The notes beneath the pieces were generated by a model. That model was not told where the DNA came from, did no database searches, and was given only the letters and a program-made list of their open reading frames with translations. Below are positions 53,962-60,561 of a stretch of DNA of 64,000 nucleotides, piece after piece. Made by a program: the position numbers and the translations under genes. The DNA comes from G963556115 sp963675945 (GTDB taxonomy: Bacteria; Planctomycetota; SZUA-567). The stretch is taken from NCBI GenBank assembly GCA_963675945.1, contig OY780932.1, forward strand, positions 2,666,001 to 2,730,000, given 5' to 3'. The stretch's first letter is position 1. Each line of letters opens with the position of its first letter.

Positions 53962-55227
53962 ATGAAATTTATTGATATGTTTGCTGGCTTAGGAGGATTT
54001 CACCTTGGACTTGAGCGTTTAGGGCATGAATGTGTATTCTCATGTGAAAAAAACCCTAAACTTAGAGAATTATATGAGCAAAATTTTTCAATAAAGCCTT
54101 CAAGTGACATACGAGAGCTTAAACCTGAAGATATCCCAAAACACGATATATTTTGTGGGGGCTTCCCATGCCAGCCTTTTTCCAAAGCAGGAGAACAATT
54201 AGGATTATCATGCGAAAATGATGGAGATTTATTTGAGAATATTATACGCATTTTAAAATATCACAAACCAAAGTTTATTCTATTAGAAAATGTTGCTAAT
54301 TTACTGAAGCATAATAATGGCGAAACATTTTCTTATATTGAATCGGAACTAATATCTTTAGGGTATAATATTGACCGAAAAATATTATCTCCTCATTCTT
54401 TTGGCATACCCCAAAGAAGAGATAGATTATTTATTATTGGATCAAAGGAAAAGCTGAACTCTTTCACTTGGCCTAAACCGAACAATATAATTCCATCAAT
54501 TTTTAATATTCTTGACTCAAACCCTTCAGATGCTAAAGTAATTCCTAAGCATTATAGAAAATGCTTAAACGTTTGGCAAGAATTTATAGACAAATTTCCT
54601 AAAGACCAAGAACTGCCTTCTTTTCCAATATGGTCTATGGAATTCGGAGCAAATTATCCATATGAAAATGAAATTCCGTATTCACTTTCAGCCAGACAAC
54701 TACGTAACTATAAAGGAACATTTGGAGAAGATCTTAAAGAACATACTCCTACTAAAAGGCTGTCATCGTTACCAAGATACGCTCAAGCAGAGAGTTTTCC
54801 ACCATGGAAGCAACAATTTATTAGACAAAACAGAGAGCTTTATTCTGCAAATAAAAGCTGGATCGATAAATGGCTACCTAAAATTAAAGAATTTCCATCA
54901 AGTTTACAAAAACTTGAATGGAACTGTAAAGGAGAAGAAAGAATAATAAATAATTATATTATTCAATTTAGGGCTTCAGGCGTAAGAATTAAGCGACCAA
55001 CCACAGCTCCAGCTTTAATAGCAATGACAACTACTCAAGTTCCAATAATTGCTTCAGAGAATAGGTATATGACTGTCAAAGAATGTAGCCGTTTGCAAGG
55101 TATGGAATCACTAAAGCATTTTCCCGAAACAGAAATTCAAGCTTATAGAGCATTAGGAAACGCTGTAAATGCTGACTTGGTGGAAATGATTGGTACTCAA
55201 TTACTTTCAAGCATACCACCTTTATAA
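53962..55227 (+). CDS. DNA (cytosine-5) methyltransferase
   Basis: 421 residues with the C5-MTase motifs in standard order: I FIDMFAGLGGFHLGLE (about 3), IV GGFPCQPFS with the catalytic cysteine (about 67), VI LLENVANL (about 111), VIII GIPQRRDRLF (about 148), a target-recognition region (about 175-345), IX RIKRPTTAPALI and X YRALGNAVNADLVEMIG. Methylates cytosine at C5; the recognition sequence cannot be read from the protein. The gap to the preceding gene is 3 bp and a proper ribosome binding site is lacking, so coupled translation is likely. It probably protects DNA from the neighbouring nuclease. Confidence 0.93.
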   Translation: MKFIDMFAGLGGFHLGLERLGHECVFSCEKNPKLRELYEQNFSIKPSSDIRELKPEDIPKHDIFCGGFPCQPFSKAGEQLGLSCENDGDLFENIIRILKYHKPKFILLENVANLLKHNNGETFSYIESELISLGYNIDRKILSPHSFGIPQRRDRLFIIGSKEKLNSFTWPKPNNIIPSIFNILDSNPSDAKVIPKHYRKCLNVWQEFIDKFPKDQELPSFPIWSMEFGANYPYENEIPYSLSARQLRNYKGTFGEDLKEHTPTKRLSSLPRYAQAESFPPWKQQFIRQNRELYSANKSWIDKWLPKIKEFPSSLQKLEWNCKGEERIINNYIIQFRASGVRIKRPTTAPALIAMTTTQVPIIASENRYMTVKECSRLQGMESLKHFPETEIQAYRALGNAVNADLVEMIGTQLLSSIPPL

Positions 55228-55343
55228 TATTATCATAAGCTTCCTTATAGAATTAAATTACTTAATTCCTAGGCACGAAAAACAATATCAAACCAATCAT
55301 ATTATGGCAAATATTATCTACATATTTGCTCAACATTAATTAC

Positions 55344-55647
55344 CTAAAGAATACCAGTCTTCATAGTTGTTGAGGTGTTAGAATTCTTATAACTTTTATC
55401 AGAATTACATTCAAAACATAATAGTTGAATATTTGAAACATCATTAAGACCAAATCTTGATAAAGGAATAATATGATCATAATATACTTTACTATTGATT
55501 AAAGTGGTCTAATCTGTCAAGACAAAATATCAAGTTTAAACAACTGTCCAGTTTTATTAGGCCATTATAGACCATTATAATCTTATCAAGAGGCGAAACC
55601 TTTTGATAGCATTTATCACAAAGTATTTCAGGAGAATTACTGTTCAT
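55344..55647 (-). pseudogene. Broken HNH endonuclease gene
   Basis: Two fragments in different frames make one small HNH nuclease. The N-terminal part (from ATG at 55647) reads MNSNSPEILCDKCYQKVSPL, a zinc-binding CxxC start. The C-terminal part (to the stop at 55344) reads VYYDHIIPLSRFGLNDVSN and then LLCFECNSDKS, a canonical DHI..L..G...N..LC..CN..K HNH core. The 60-bp insertion-like sequence at 55505-55564 lies between them and breaks the frame. It is opposite in strand to the methyltransferase and ends 117 bp from it. Confidence 0.75.
55505..55564. mobile_element. 60-bp MITE-like element with TGGYCTAAT ends
   Basis: Plus-strand TGGTCTAAT (55505-55513) and ATTAGGCCA (55556-55564) are inverted ends of a 60-bp segment that disrupts the HNH gene. 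Its inner right half is similar to the remnant at 51693-51723. No transposase is encoded. A MITE or a collapsed IS is plausible; target duplications are not evident. Confidence 0.5.
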
Positions 55648-55676
55648 TTGAATGAATCTTTCAAATATCTATTACA

Positions 55677-56117
55677 TCAGCTTGAATTTCGACCTTGCCT
55701 GGATAGCTGAGCCTCGGTTAAATCAAGGAGTTTTCTCAGCTCAGCTTTGTCATTTCTTAAATCTTCCTTATCTTTTCTGAGTTCTTCAATCTCTTGTTCT
55801 TGCGCTTGCAATTTTTCTTTGAGCATCTTGAGTTCAGAAATATCTACTGCTTTTGGCTGAGCCAGGGGCCGGGCGTCTGTTTCTGGTAAGCTGCGCTTAC
55901 CGGTCAGGATATAGATAATATCACCGCCGCGATTGTGGATTTCACGTAAGCAATCACAGCTTATATTTAGTCCATTTTCCCAGTTCTCAAGGCTTCCGAA
56001 TGATAATCCAGTATCTTCACCGAATTTTTTCCGACTCTTCCAGATTTTTCTACGCTCTTCCATTAAGCGTTTTCCTCTATTTAAGTCTCTGGTATTGTTG
56101 ATTTTAACTGGTGACAT
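55677..56117 (-). CDS. Phage HTH regulator with coiled coil, copy 1
   Basis: 146 residues. The N-terminal domain (about 11-70: RDLNRGKRLMEERRKIWKSR, then LSFGSLENWENGLNIS and GGDIIYILTGKR) looks like a Cro/CI-type helix-turn-helix of phage repressors. A strongly charged coiled coil (about 92-135) follows, for oligomerisation. No protease domain is present. AGGGC precedes the ATG. Divergent from it lies a 65-bp promoter block that is duplicated before the paralogue at 57939-58322. Probable regulator of the first of two tandem phage control modules. Confidence 0.78.
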   Translation of the reverse strand: MSPVKINNTRDLNRGKRLMEERRKIWKSRKKFGEDTGLSFGSLENWENGLNISCDCLREIHNRGGDIIYILTGKRSLPETDARPLAQPKAVDISELKMLKEKLQAQEQEIEELRKDKEDLRNDKAELRKLLDLTEAQLSRQGRNSS

Positions 56118-56310
56118 TTTATTTAGCCCTGATTTAATCCTGTTTAAATGTCGAAAAATGCTTGCAATTTCGATATCTATACTGTATATTAAACATGTAC
56201 TTAAAAGCTGCTACTACATAAAAACTTAAAAAAAGGTTATAAACATGCGCAGTAAACCTTAAAGCTTACTTTTATGATCTAAAAACGAAATCGAATTTAA
56301 GAACTTCTCT

Positions 56311-56375
56311 ATTTTATAGTCTATGGATGGTATTTGCTACAATAAAAGTCTAGTTTCTGATAGAAGTGGAATGAG
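56311..56375 (+). promoter_or_regulatory. Duplicated promoter/operator block, copy 1
   Basis: Identical to 58455-58519 at 53 of 65 positions without gaps. The invariant core TGGTATTTGCTACAATAAAAG contains a likely -10 box TACAAT (56338-56343). Both copies end in AAGTGGAATGAG, with ATG opening a short reading frame. The two blocks lie upstream of the plus-strand genes of the two modules and opposite the paralogous HTH genes, so they are good candidate operators for these proteins. Confidence 0.65.
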
Positions 56376-56621
56376 GTATGTAGTAAGGAGTGTAATTGAG
56401 AGTTGGATAAGTGATTTGATTTAATGCTCATAAGTGTAATTATTTCTATTTTGTAATCGGTTGGTATAAAGCTGCAATTAAGTAGTACTAAGTAATATGC
56501 TATAAGTATCGGCTGTAGTGAGCATAGGTGTAAAAAAAATCACATTTAAACGGTCTTGGTTGGATTGACCGAAACATAAAACCTGATAGACAAAGCCATC
56601 AGAAAAAAAAAGGATTTGATG

Positions 56622-56637
56622 TTACCGACGTCGGTAA
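56622..56637. repeat. TTACCGACGTCGGTAA palindrome, copy 1
   Basis: Perfect 16-bp palindrome, here outside any called gene, 37 bp before the gene at 56674. The same 16 bp recur at 61234-61249 and 62938-62953. Confidence 0.9.
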
Positions 56638-56673
56638 AAAAGGTAGGGTAAAACAATTAGCATAAACGAGGAA

Positions 56674-56931
56674 ATGCAAAAAGCTTTCATTGATATTCAT
56701 GATCTAATTGGTGATCGCCAGTGCCTTTTACATCCGCTTATTTTTAGAAATGAGTATCCTTGCGGAAAAGAAATCGCTGTAAATTCTGTAATCGAAGTTT
56801 CTGATAAGCGAATTGTTTATGGGTATATTGATCTGTCCAAAGGCATGTGCTACAAAGTGACTCTCACTGATTATGGCGAAACTATTATTAAGGAGCCGTG
56901 TGAATTGAAGCTATTACTGCCAAAGGGATAA
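56674..56931 (+). CDS. Small phage protein of unknown function
   Basis: 85 residues, unrecognised. It looks like a compact beta-rich domain (EIAVNSVIEVSDKRIVYGYIDLSKGMCYKVTLTDYGETII). ACGAGGAA lies before the ATG at short spacing. It is the first plausible gene transcribed from the copy 1 promoter block and precedes the C4-like RNA and the antirepressor. Confidence 0.55.
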   Translation: MQKAFIDIHDLIGDRQCLLHPLIFRNEYPCGKEIAVNSVIEVSDKRIVYGYIDLSKGMCYKVTLTDYGETIIKEPCELKLLLPKG

Positions 56932-57247
56932 AAATATCAGCAGTATTTTGTTTGAAAAGAACTCCGTCACATAATTGTTTTACAAACATTAGGTTGTTAT
57001 AGTCAACTCCCGGAGCGATTGTTTTAATAGTAATTACCGCCAGAAAATATTTTTTTTGGGAAAAAATATGCGTTAATAAGTTACAAAAATGATGTCTATT
57101 AAAGCAATAGAAATTGTTTTTAACAATTCAAGTGGTTTTCGACAAAAGAAAAGTAATAGAATAATACCGTAATATTGTGCTGTTATAAAATGTAACGGTT
57201 GAAATTGATAATTAAAAAGTATTAAATAAGTTCATAGAACGTGATTC
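56932..57247. other. AT-rich spacer upstream of C4-like RNA 1
   Basis: No gene is seen. Possible -10 boxes for the RNA (TATAAA near 57183, TATTAAAT near 57219) are not clear enough to assign. Confidence 0.35.
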
Positions 57248-57325
57248 GCACGACCTTGAGAAGATTTTGAGTGCTTCGGTGCTCAGGAAGCCCCAAAGGA
57301 GAGTCGTGCCTCCAAGGGGCTTTAT
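57248..57325 (+). ncRNA. C4-like antisense RNA, copy 1
   Basis: GCACGAC (57248-57254) pairs with GTCGTGC (57303-57309). An inner hairpin GAGTGC-TTCG-GTGCTC (57269-57284) lies within. The 3' strand of the outer stem lies in the loop of a terminator, AAGCCCC...GGAG paired with CTCC...GGGGCTT (57288-57322), followed by TATTAATT. This overlapping layout is that of C4 antisense RNAs of phages P1/P7 and relatives, which repress antirepressor synthesis. It ends 18 bp before a BRO-type antirepressor gene, the expected context. Identified by eye. Confidence 0.6.
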
Positions 57326-57343
57326 TAATTATGAAAGGTTTCT

Positions 57344-57913
57344 ATGAATGCTCAGGTGGTATGTTTTGTAAATGATGAGTTGGGATTTGATGTTAATGTT
57401 GTAGATCAAAATGGTGATCCTTGGTATACCGCAAGAAGTGTTTGTGATTCACTCGGTATTAAGAACGTGTCTGATGCTACCAGAGGCCTTGATTCAGAAG
57501 ACCTGACTTCGATTCAATCTATGTCAGGTGGTCAGAAAAGAGAAACGCTCATAGTCTCTGAGTCCGGCATGTATCAAATGGTCATGCAGTCACGCAAGCC
57601 GAAAGCGAAACCGTTTATCAAGTGGCTGAGCAAAGAAGTTATTCCGTCAATACGCAGAACCGGAAGTTATTCTGTTGATCATAATATGGGTGACGTTTCT
57701 GAGGTGGTTGAATTGGCAAAAGGTATTATTGCACAGAACAAGCGGATTGAGCATCTAAAGAAGCGTGATAATCTTTTCGGTAACAGAACGCCATTCGGTG
57801 AGATCAGTGAAGACACTGGCTGCCCGAAACAGTTCCCTGTACGCGGGTATTTGAGGTCGGATAGAAGAGTGCGGTCGGTAATAGTGACTGAATATCAGTT
57901 GGATTTGTTTTAA
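57344..57913 (+). CDS. BRO-N domain phage antirepressor
   Basis: 189 residues. An N-terminal BRO/Ant domain (about 6-105): FDVNVVDQNGDPWYTARSVCDSLGIKNVSDATRGL, then SESGMYQMVMQSRKPKAKPFIKWLSKEVIPSIRRTGSY, the hallmark of phage antirepressors. The C-terminal region has a short coiled part and a compact basic end. Antirepressors bind or titrate phage repressors to favour the lytic cycle. AAAGG precedes the ATG. It follows the C4-like RNA, which probably limits its expression. The likely target is one of the two HTH proteins nearby (inference). Confidence 0.87.
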   Translation: MNAQVVCFVNDELGFDVNVVDQNGDPWYTARSVCDSLGIKNVSDATRGLDSEDLTSIQSMSGGQKRETLIVSESGMYQMVMQSRKPKAKPFIKWLSKEVIPSIRRTGSYSVDHNMGDVSEVVELAKGIIAQNKRIEHLKKRDNLFGNRTPFGEISEDTGCPKQFPVRGYLRSDRRVRSVIVTEYQLDLF

Positions 57914-57938
57914 TTGTAAATAAGGATGACGACGATAA

Positions 57939-58322
57939 TTACTTCTTTTGTTGGGAGATTATGTCTCTGAGAAGCTGGTTTTCACGTTCGAGTGAAGCGA
58001 CTCTGCCTTCAAACTGTTCGATTAATTTATCATAGACAGCGGTGTCAGTAGAGTCTGTTGATAGTTGTGGTTTGGGGGATGATTTAATATCTGAATTACG
58101 CTTGCCGGTTAGGATGTAGACAATATCTCCACCGTGGTTATGGATTTCTCTAAGGCAATCACAGCTTATATTTAATCCATTTTCCCAGTTTTTTAGGTTA
58201 CCATCAGATAAATTTGTATCTATTCTGAATTTTTCACGACTATTCCAGATTTTTTTACGCTCTTCCATTAAGCGCTTTCCTCTGTTTAAGTCTTTTTTGG
58301 AGTTAGAGTTATCTGATGTCAT
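57939..58322 (-). CDS. Phage HTH regulator with coiled coil, copy 2
   Basis: 127 residues, paralogue of 55677-56117: both share DLNRGKRLMEER, a near-identical ENGLNISCDCLREIHN block and GGDI.YILTGKR, while recognition-helix residues differ (SDGNLKNW against SFGSLENW). A shorter coiled coil ends the protein (about 95-125). I chose the ATG at 58322 because it aligns exactly with the start of copy 1; an ATG 12 bp upstream is also in frame. Differences in the recognition helix suggest distinct operators, matching the variable 8-bp part of the two promoter blocks. Confidence 0.75.
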   Translation of the reverse strand: MTSDNSNSKKDLNRGKRLMEERKKIWNSREKFRIDTNLSDGNLKNWENGLNISCDCLREIHNHGGDIVYILTGKRNSDIKSSPKPQLSTDSTDTAVYDKLIEQFEGRVASLERENQLLRDIISQQKK

Positions 58323-58454
58323 TGTTATTTCCATTATATTTATGTCGCATATATGCCCTAAAAATGATTTGACAATGGAGTATTTATGCGCTATGCTGAA
58401 ATTGTAGTTAAAAGCTATTGCTGTAATTATTAACTCAAAATTAACGACTTATAT

Positions 58455-58519
58455 ATTTTATAGGTGACCGGTGGTATTTGCTACAATAAAAGATATGTTT
58501 CTGGTAAAAGTGGAATGAG
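58455..58519 (+). promoter_or_regulatory. Duplicated promoter/operator block, copy 2
   Basis: Counterpart of 56311-56375, with TACAAT at 58482-58487 as the likely -10 box and the same AAGTGGAATGAG end. The least conserved stretch (GTGACCGG here, TCTATGGA in copy 1) sits where a repressor could distinguish the two. Confidence 0.65.
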
Positions 58520-58697
58520 TAAAATGGGTATAGATTGGATTATCCATAATTTAATGAACAACCCTGGTTTTTAGCGTCAACTACTTGATGATCCAGTTAT
58601 ATCTGAAAGAATAAATGAGATGGTCAAGGAAATACTTGTTATTGGTCTTCAAGAGAAGTATCCAGAACTTGAAGTGACAGAATCTTGTTGCAATTAG
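58515..58697 (+). pseudogene. Small gene interrupted by an in-frame amber codon
   Basis: The ATG at 58515 opens a frame of 60 codons before TAG at 58695. Codon 20 (58572-58574) is itself TAG. The reading MSKMGIDWIIHNLMNNPGF then RQLLDDPVISERINEMVKE and EKYPELEVTESCCN looks protein-like throughout. It starts at the conserved end of promoter block 2. Copy 1 has at the same place a frame of only 17 codons (with IESWISDLI similar to IDWIIHNLM). It is either a decayed gene, or amber read-through occurs. Confidence 0.5.
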
Positions 58698-59062
58698 TGC
58701 AAGCGATACTAAATGCATAGATAATAGAATCATATCGACAAGAGTAGATTTGTTACTTTATGAATATTTAAAAATTTCAATACATCGTGGTGGATGAATG
58801 AAAACGCAGATTGGTAAGCAGAAATTTTCTGCAACCCAACCCTAACCGTTCGACTGTCCACCACCAGTCGAGCGGTTTCTTTATATTTAAACTGGCAGTT
58901 TAACCGCCGGATATCATCACAGTTCTAAAGGTTGGTGGCAGGGTAGGTGAACAGCCCTGAGTATCACATAGGTCAGTTAATCAAAAAATCAAATTTTGGA
59001 ATTTAATAAACGACACGCAAAATGTCGGCACGGAAATACACACTTTTTACAGGGGTAGAGTT
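58698..59062. other. Control region 2 with C4-like RNA 2 and leader of the next gene
   Basis: Apart from the RNA listed next, GGTTGGTGGCAG (58930-58941) is nearly complementary to the RNA's CTGTCCACCAC segment, as expected for a C4 target site in the downstream transcript (inference). No gene is seen. Confidence 0.4.
58787..58885 (+). ncRNA. C4-like antisense RNA, copy 2
   Basis: GTGGTGGA (58787-58794) pairs with TCCACCAC (58857-58864), and an inner hairpin GCAGAA-ATT-TTCTGC (58818-58832) lies within. TCCACCAC is exactly the loop of the terminator hairpin AACCGTTCGACTG/CAGTCGAGCGGTT (58844-58856 with 58865-58877), followed by TCTTTATATTT. The mutually exclusive outer stem and terminator loop repeat the design of the RNA at 57248-57325, with unrelated sequence. 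This supports two C4-type regulators with separate specificities. Confidence 0.55.
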
Positions 59063-59296
59063 ATGGGACGAACTAAAGAGATAACTTTTGAAGAAGCATT
59101 AGAGGTTGTAAAAAATGAGATCGTGGATGCAGCTACAGTTGCTGATGTGCTGGGAGTTTCTCAAGCAACTATTAATCTGTGGGCTCAAAAAAAGAGGATC
59201 CCTGCAGAGTACGAGAATGGTCATTATAGGAGATTTCGGATGGGAGCGGTTTTGAAGAAGCTCAAAAGTAATGCTACAAATCGCAGACCCAGGTAG
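59063..59296 (+). CDS. Small HTH (MerR/excisionase-like) DNA-binding protein
   Basis: 77 residues. The segment VDAATVADVLGVSQATINLWAQKKRIPAEYENGHYRRFR is a winged helix-turn-helix of the HTH_17/MerR type with the R-x-R-R-F wing seen in excisionases. The basic C-terminus may contact DNA. CAGGGGTAGAG precedes the ATG. It is the first gene of the recombination/replication transcript and may be an excisionase or an early regulator. Confidence 0.75.
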   Translation: MGRTKEITFEEALEVVKNEIVDAATVADVLGVSQATINLWAQKKRIPAEYENGHYRRFRMGAVLKKLKSNATNRRPR

Positions 59297-59311
59297 CAGG
59301 AGGAGATAGAA

Positions 59312-59461
59312 GTGCTGGATTTGATCTTGCTGCAGATGCTTAGAGTCTTTGGACTGGGTGTGATGGTACTGGTTCTCATCGCGAGTTGTGTCTTTGCTGT
59401 GCTCGGCGTAGCTGCGGTATTTTTTGGGCTTCTGGCATACTTTGGGAGTTTTGGGTTATGA
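59312..59461 (+). CDS. Small membrane protein
   Basis: 49 residues from a GTG with AGGAGGAGATA before it. Almost wholly hydrophobic (VFGLGVMVLVLIASCVFAVLGVAAVFFGLLAYFG), giving one long or two short membrane helices. The stop codon overlaps the next start (ATGA). Small phage membrane proteins of this sort can be superinfection-exclusion or holin-like factors, but nothing here decides the role. Confidence 0.65.
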   Translation: MLDLILLQMLRVFGLGVMVLVLIASCVFAVLGVAAVFFGLLAYFGSFGL

Positions 59462-59661
59462 CAGAACGGAAGATCTCCTGGCAGGTGGATAAGCACGGCC
59501 GAATTGCGGGTATTGAGGACAGGGGCAACGGCTGGGCGGTGGTTGATGCAACTGGTGCAATAGTATTTGCTGTCGGTAATTATTACTCCGGAGCGCGGCA
59601 GATGGTAGAGATCGTATTTGATGAATATATAGAACGTATCAAAAGCGAACGTGAAAGATAA
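59458..59661 (+). CDS. Small phage protein
   Basis: 67 residues, unrecognised. Contains KISWQVDKHGRIAGIEDRGNGWAVVDATGAIVFAVGNYY, a probable small beta-sheet domain, and a charged helical C-terminus. The start ATG overlaps the preceding stop codon by 4 bp; longer upstream readings lie inside the membrane gene and are rejected. Confidence 0.6.
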   Translation: MTERKISWQVDKHGRIAGIEDRGNGWAVVDATGAIVFAVGNYYSGARQMVEIVFDEYIERIKSERER

Positions 59662-59727
59662 ATGGTAAAAGCAAGTGTAAATGTAATTGGTATTTATTAA
59701 GGTCAGAAAAACAGAGGAGAACAGATT

Positions 59728-60561
59728 ATGAGTATAGGTTATGGTCCAGGAATATATGAAGGGATAAGTAACAGGGAGTATCACAATGAGATTGAGGCCT
59801 TGAATTCGAGCAAATTAAAGTACTTTGCTAATTGTCCACACTATTATCAGTACAAAATGGCCAACCCGGATGATCCAGATAAAGAAGCATTTCGGATTGG
59901 TTCGGCTGTAGACTGTCTGGTGCTGGAACCAGAAAAATTCAGTGACGAATTTGCAGTCATGGAAAACGTAAACCTTCGGACAAAAGCGGGACAAGCTTAT
60001 AAAGAGCAATTTGTATACACTGCCGGGCAGAACGGGCAGACTTGGTTGACACAAAAAGAATATGATCTTTGTTTGAACATGTCAGAAGCGGCCAAAGGTT
60101 CAGTTCTTTTTGGGAAGTATCTTGTAGGCGGCAAGCCACAATCGACACTGCTTTGGGAACAGAATGGCATTTTATGTAAAGCCAGACCAGACTATTTTAT
60201 TGAAGAGAAAAACCTGATTGTCGACCTCAAGACGACCAGCAAGGATCTTGACGGCTTTGGTTATGCCGTATCCGATTTTGATTATCTCCTTCAGGCGGCA
60301 TACTACGCAGAAGGTTTGTTCAGACTTACCGGCAAGATGCCGAATTTTGCTTTCTTTGCTGTATGTAAAGATGAGCCGCACTATTGCGGGGCGTATACCG
60401 TGCCGGAAGAGTTGATGCAGTTGGCACTTGCCAGGGTTCGGGTAATTCTCAACCGTTATAAAAAGTGCGTAGATGCTTCGATTTGGGAGCGAAAAGATAA
60501 AGAGTTTGTGTTGTCTCCCACTTCCACATATCGGCGAAGATTGGAGGTGGATGCATGCTAA
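59728..60561 (+). CDS. RecE-like PD-(D/E)XK exonuclease
   Basis: 277 residues matching the exodeoxyribonuclease VIII C-terminal type nuclease of phages. The N-terminal part has EYHNEIEALNSSKLKYFANCPHYYQYK and FRIGSAVDCLVLEPEKF. The catalytic core is KARPDYF...LIVDLKTTSKD (about 153-177: Asp, Asp and Lys of PD-(D/E)XK) with QAAYYAEGL following. It would digest 5' ends of duplex DNA to expose 3' single strands for annealing. AGAGGAGA precedes the ATG. It overlaps the next gene by 7 bp. Confidence 0.87.
   Translation: MSIGYGPGIYEGISNREYHNEIEALNSSKLKYFANCPHYYQYKMANPDDPDKEAFRIGSAVDCLVLEPEKFSDEFAVMENVNLRTKAGQAYKEQFVYTAGQNGQTWLTQKEYDLCLNMSEAAKGSVLFGKYLVGGKPQSTLLWEQNGILCKARPDYFIEEKNLIVDLKTTSKDLDGFGYAVSDFDYLLQAAYYAEGLFRLTGKMPNFAFFAVCKDEPHYCGAYTVPEELMQLALARVRVILNRYKKCVDASIWERKDKEFVLSPTSTYRRRLEVDAC

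Larger units (their letters stand above)
56118..56673. other. Control region 1 between the HTH gene and the next plus-strand gene
   Basis: It contains the duplicated promoter block (56311-56375), a 17-codon reading frame just after it (56371-56424), a CGGTC/GACCG hairpin near 56553-56573 and one copy of the TTACCGACGTCGGTAA palindrome. A frame without start codon through the palindrome reads ...GFDVTDVGKKGR then stops at 56658; it may be a gene remnant. Confidence 0.45.

Noticed and set aside
58515..58697. Global amber codon reassignment in the prophage
   Set aside because: Neighbouring prophage genes appear to end at TAG at sensible places, and only one in-frame TAG was noticed.
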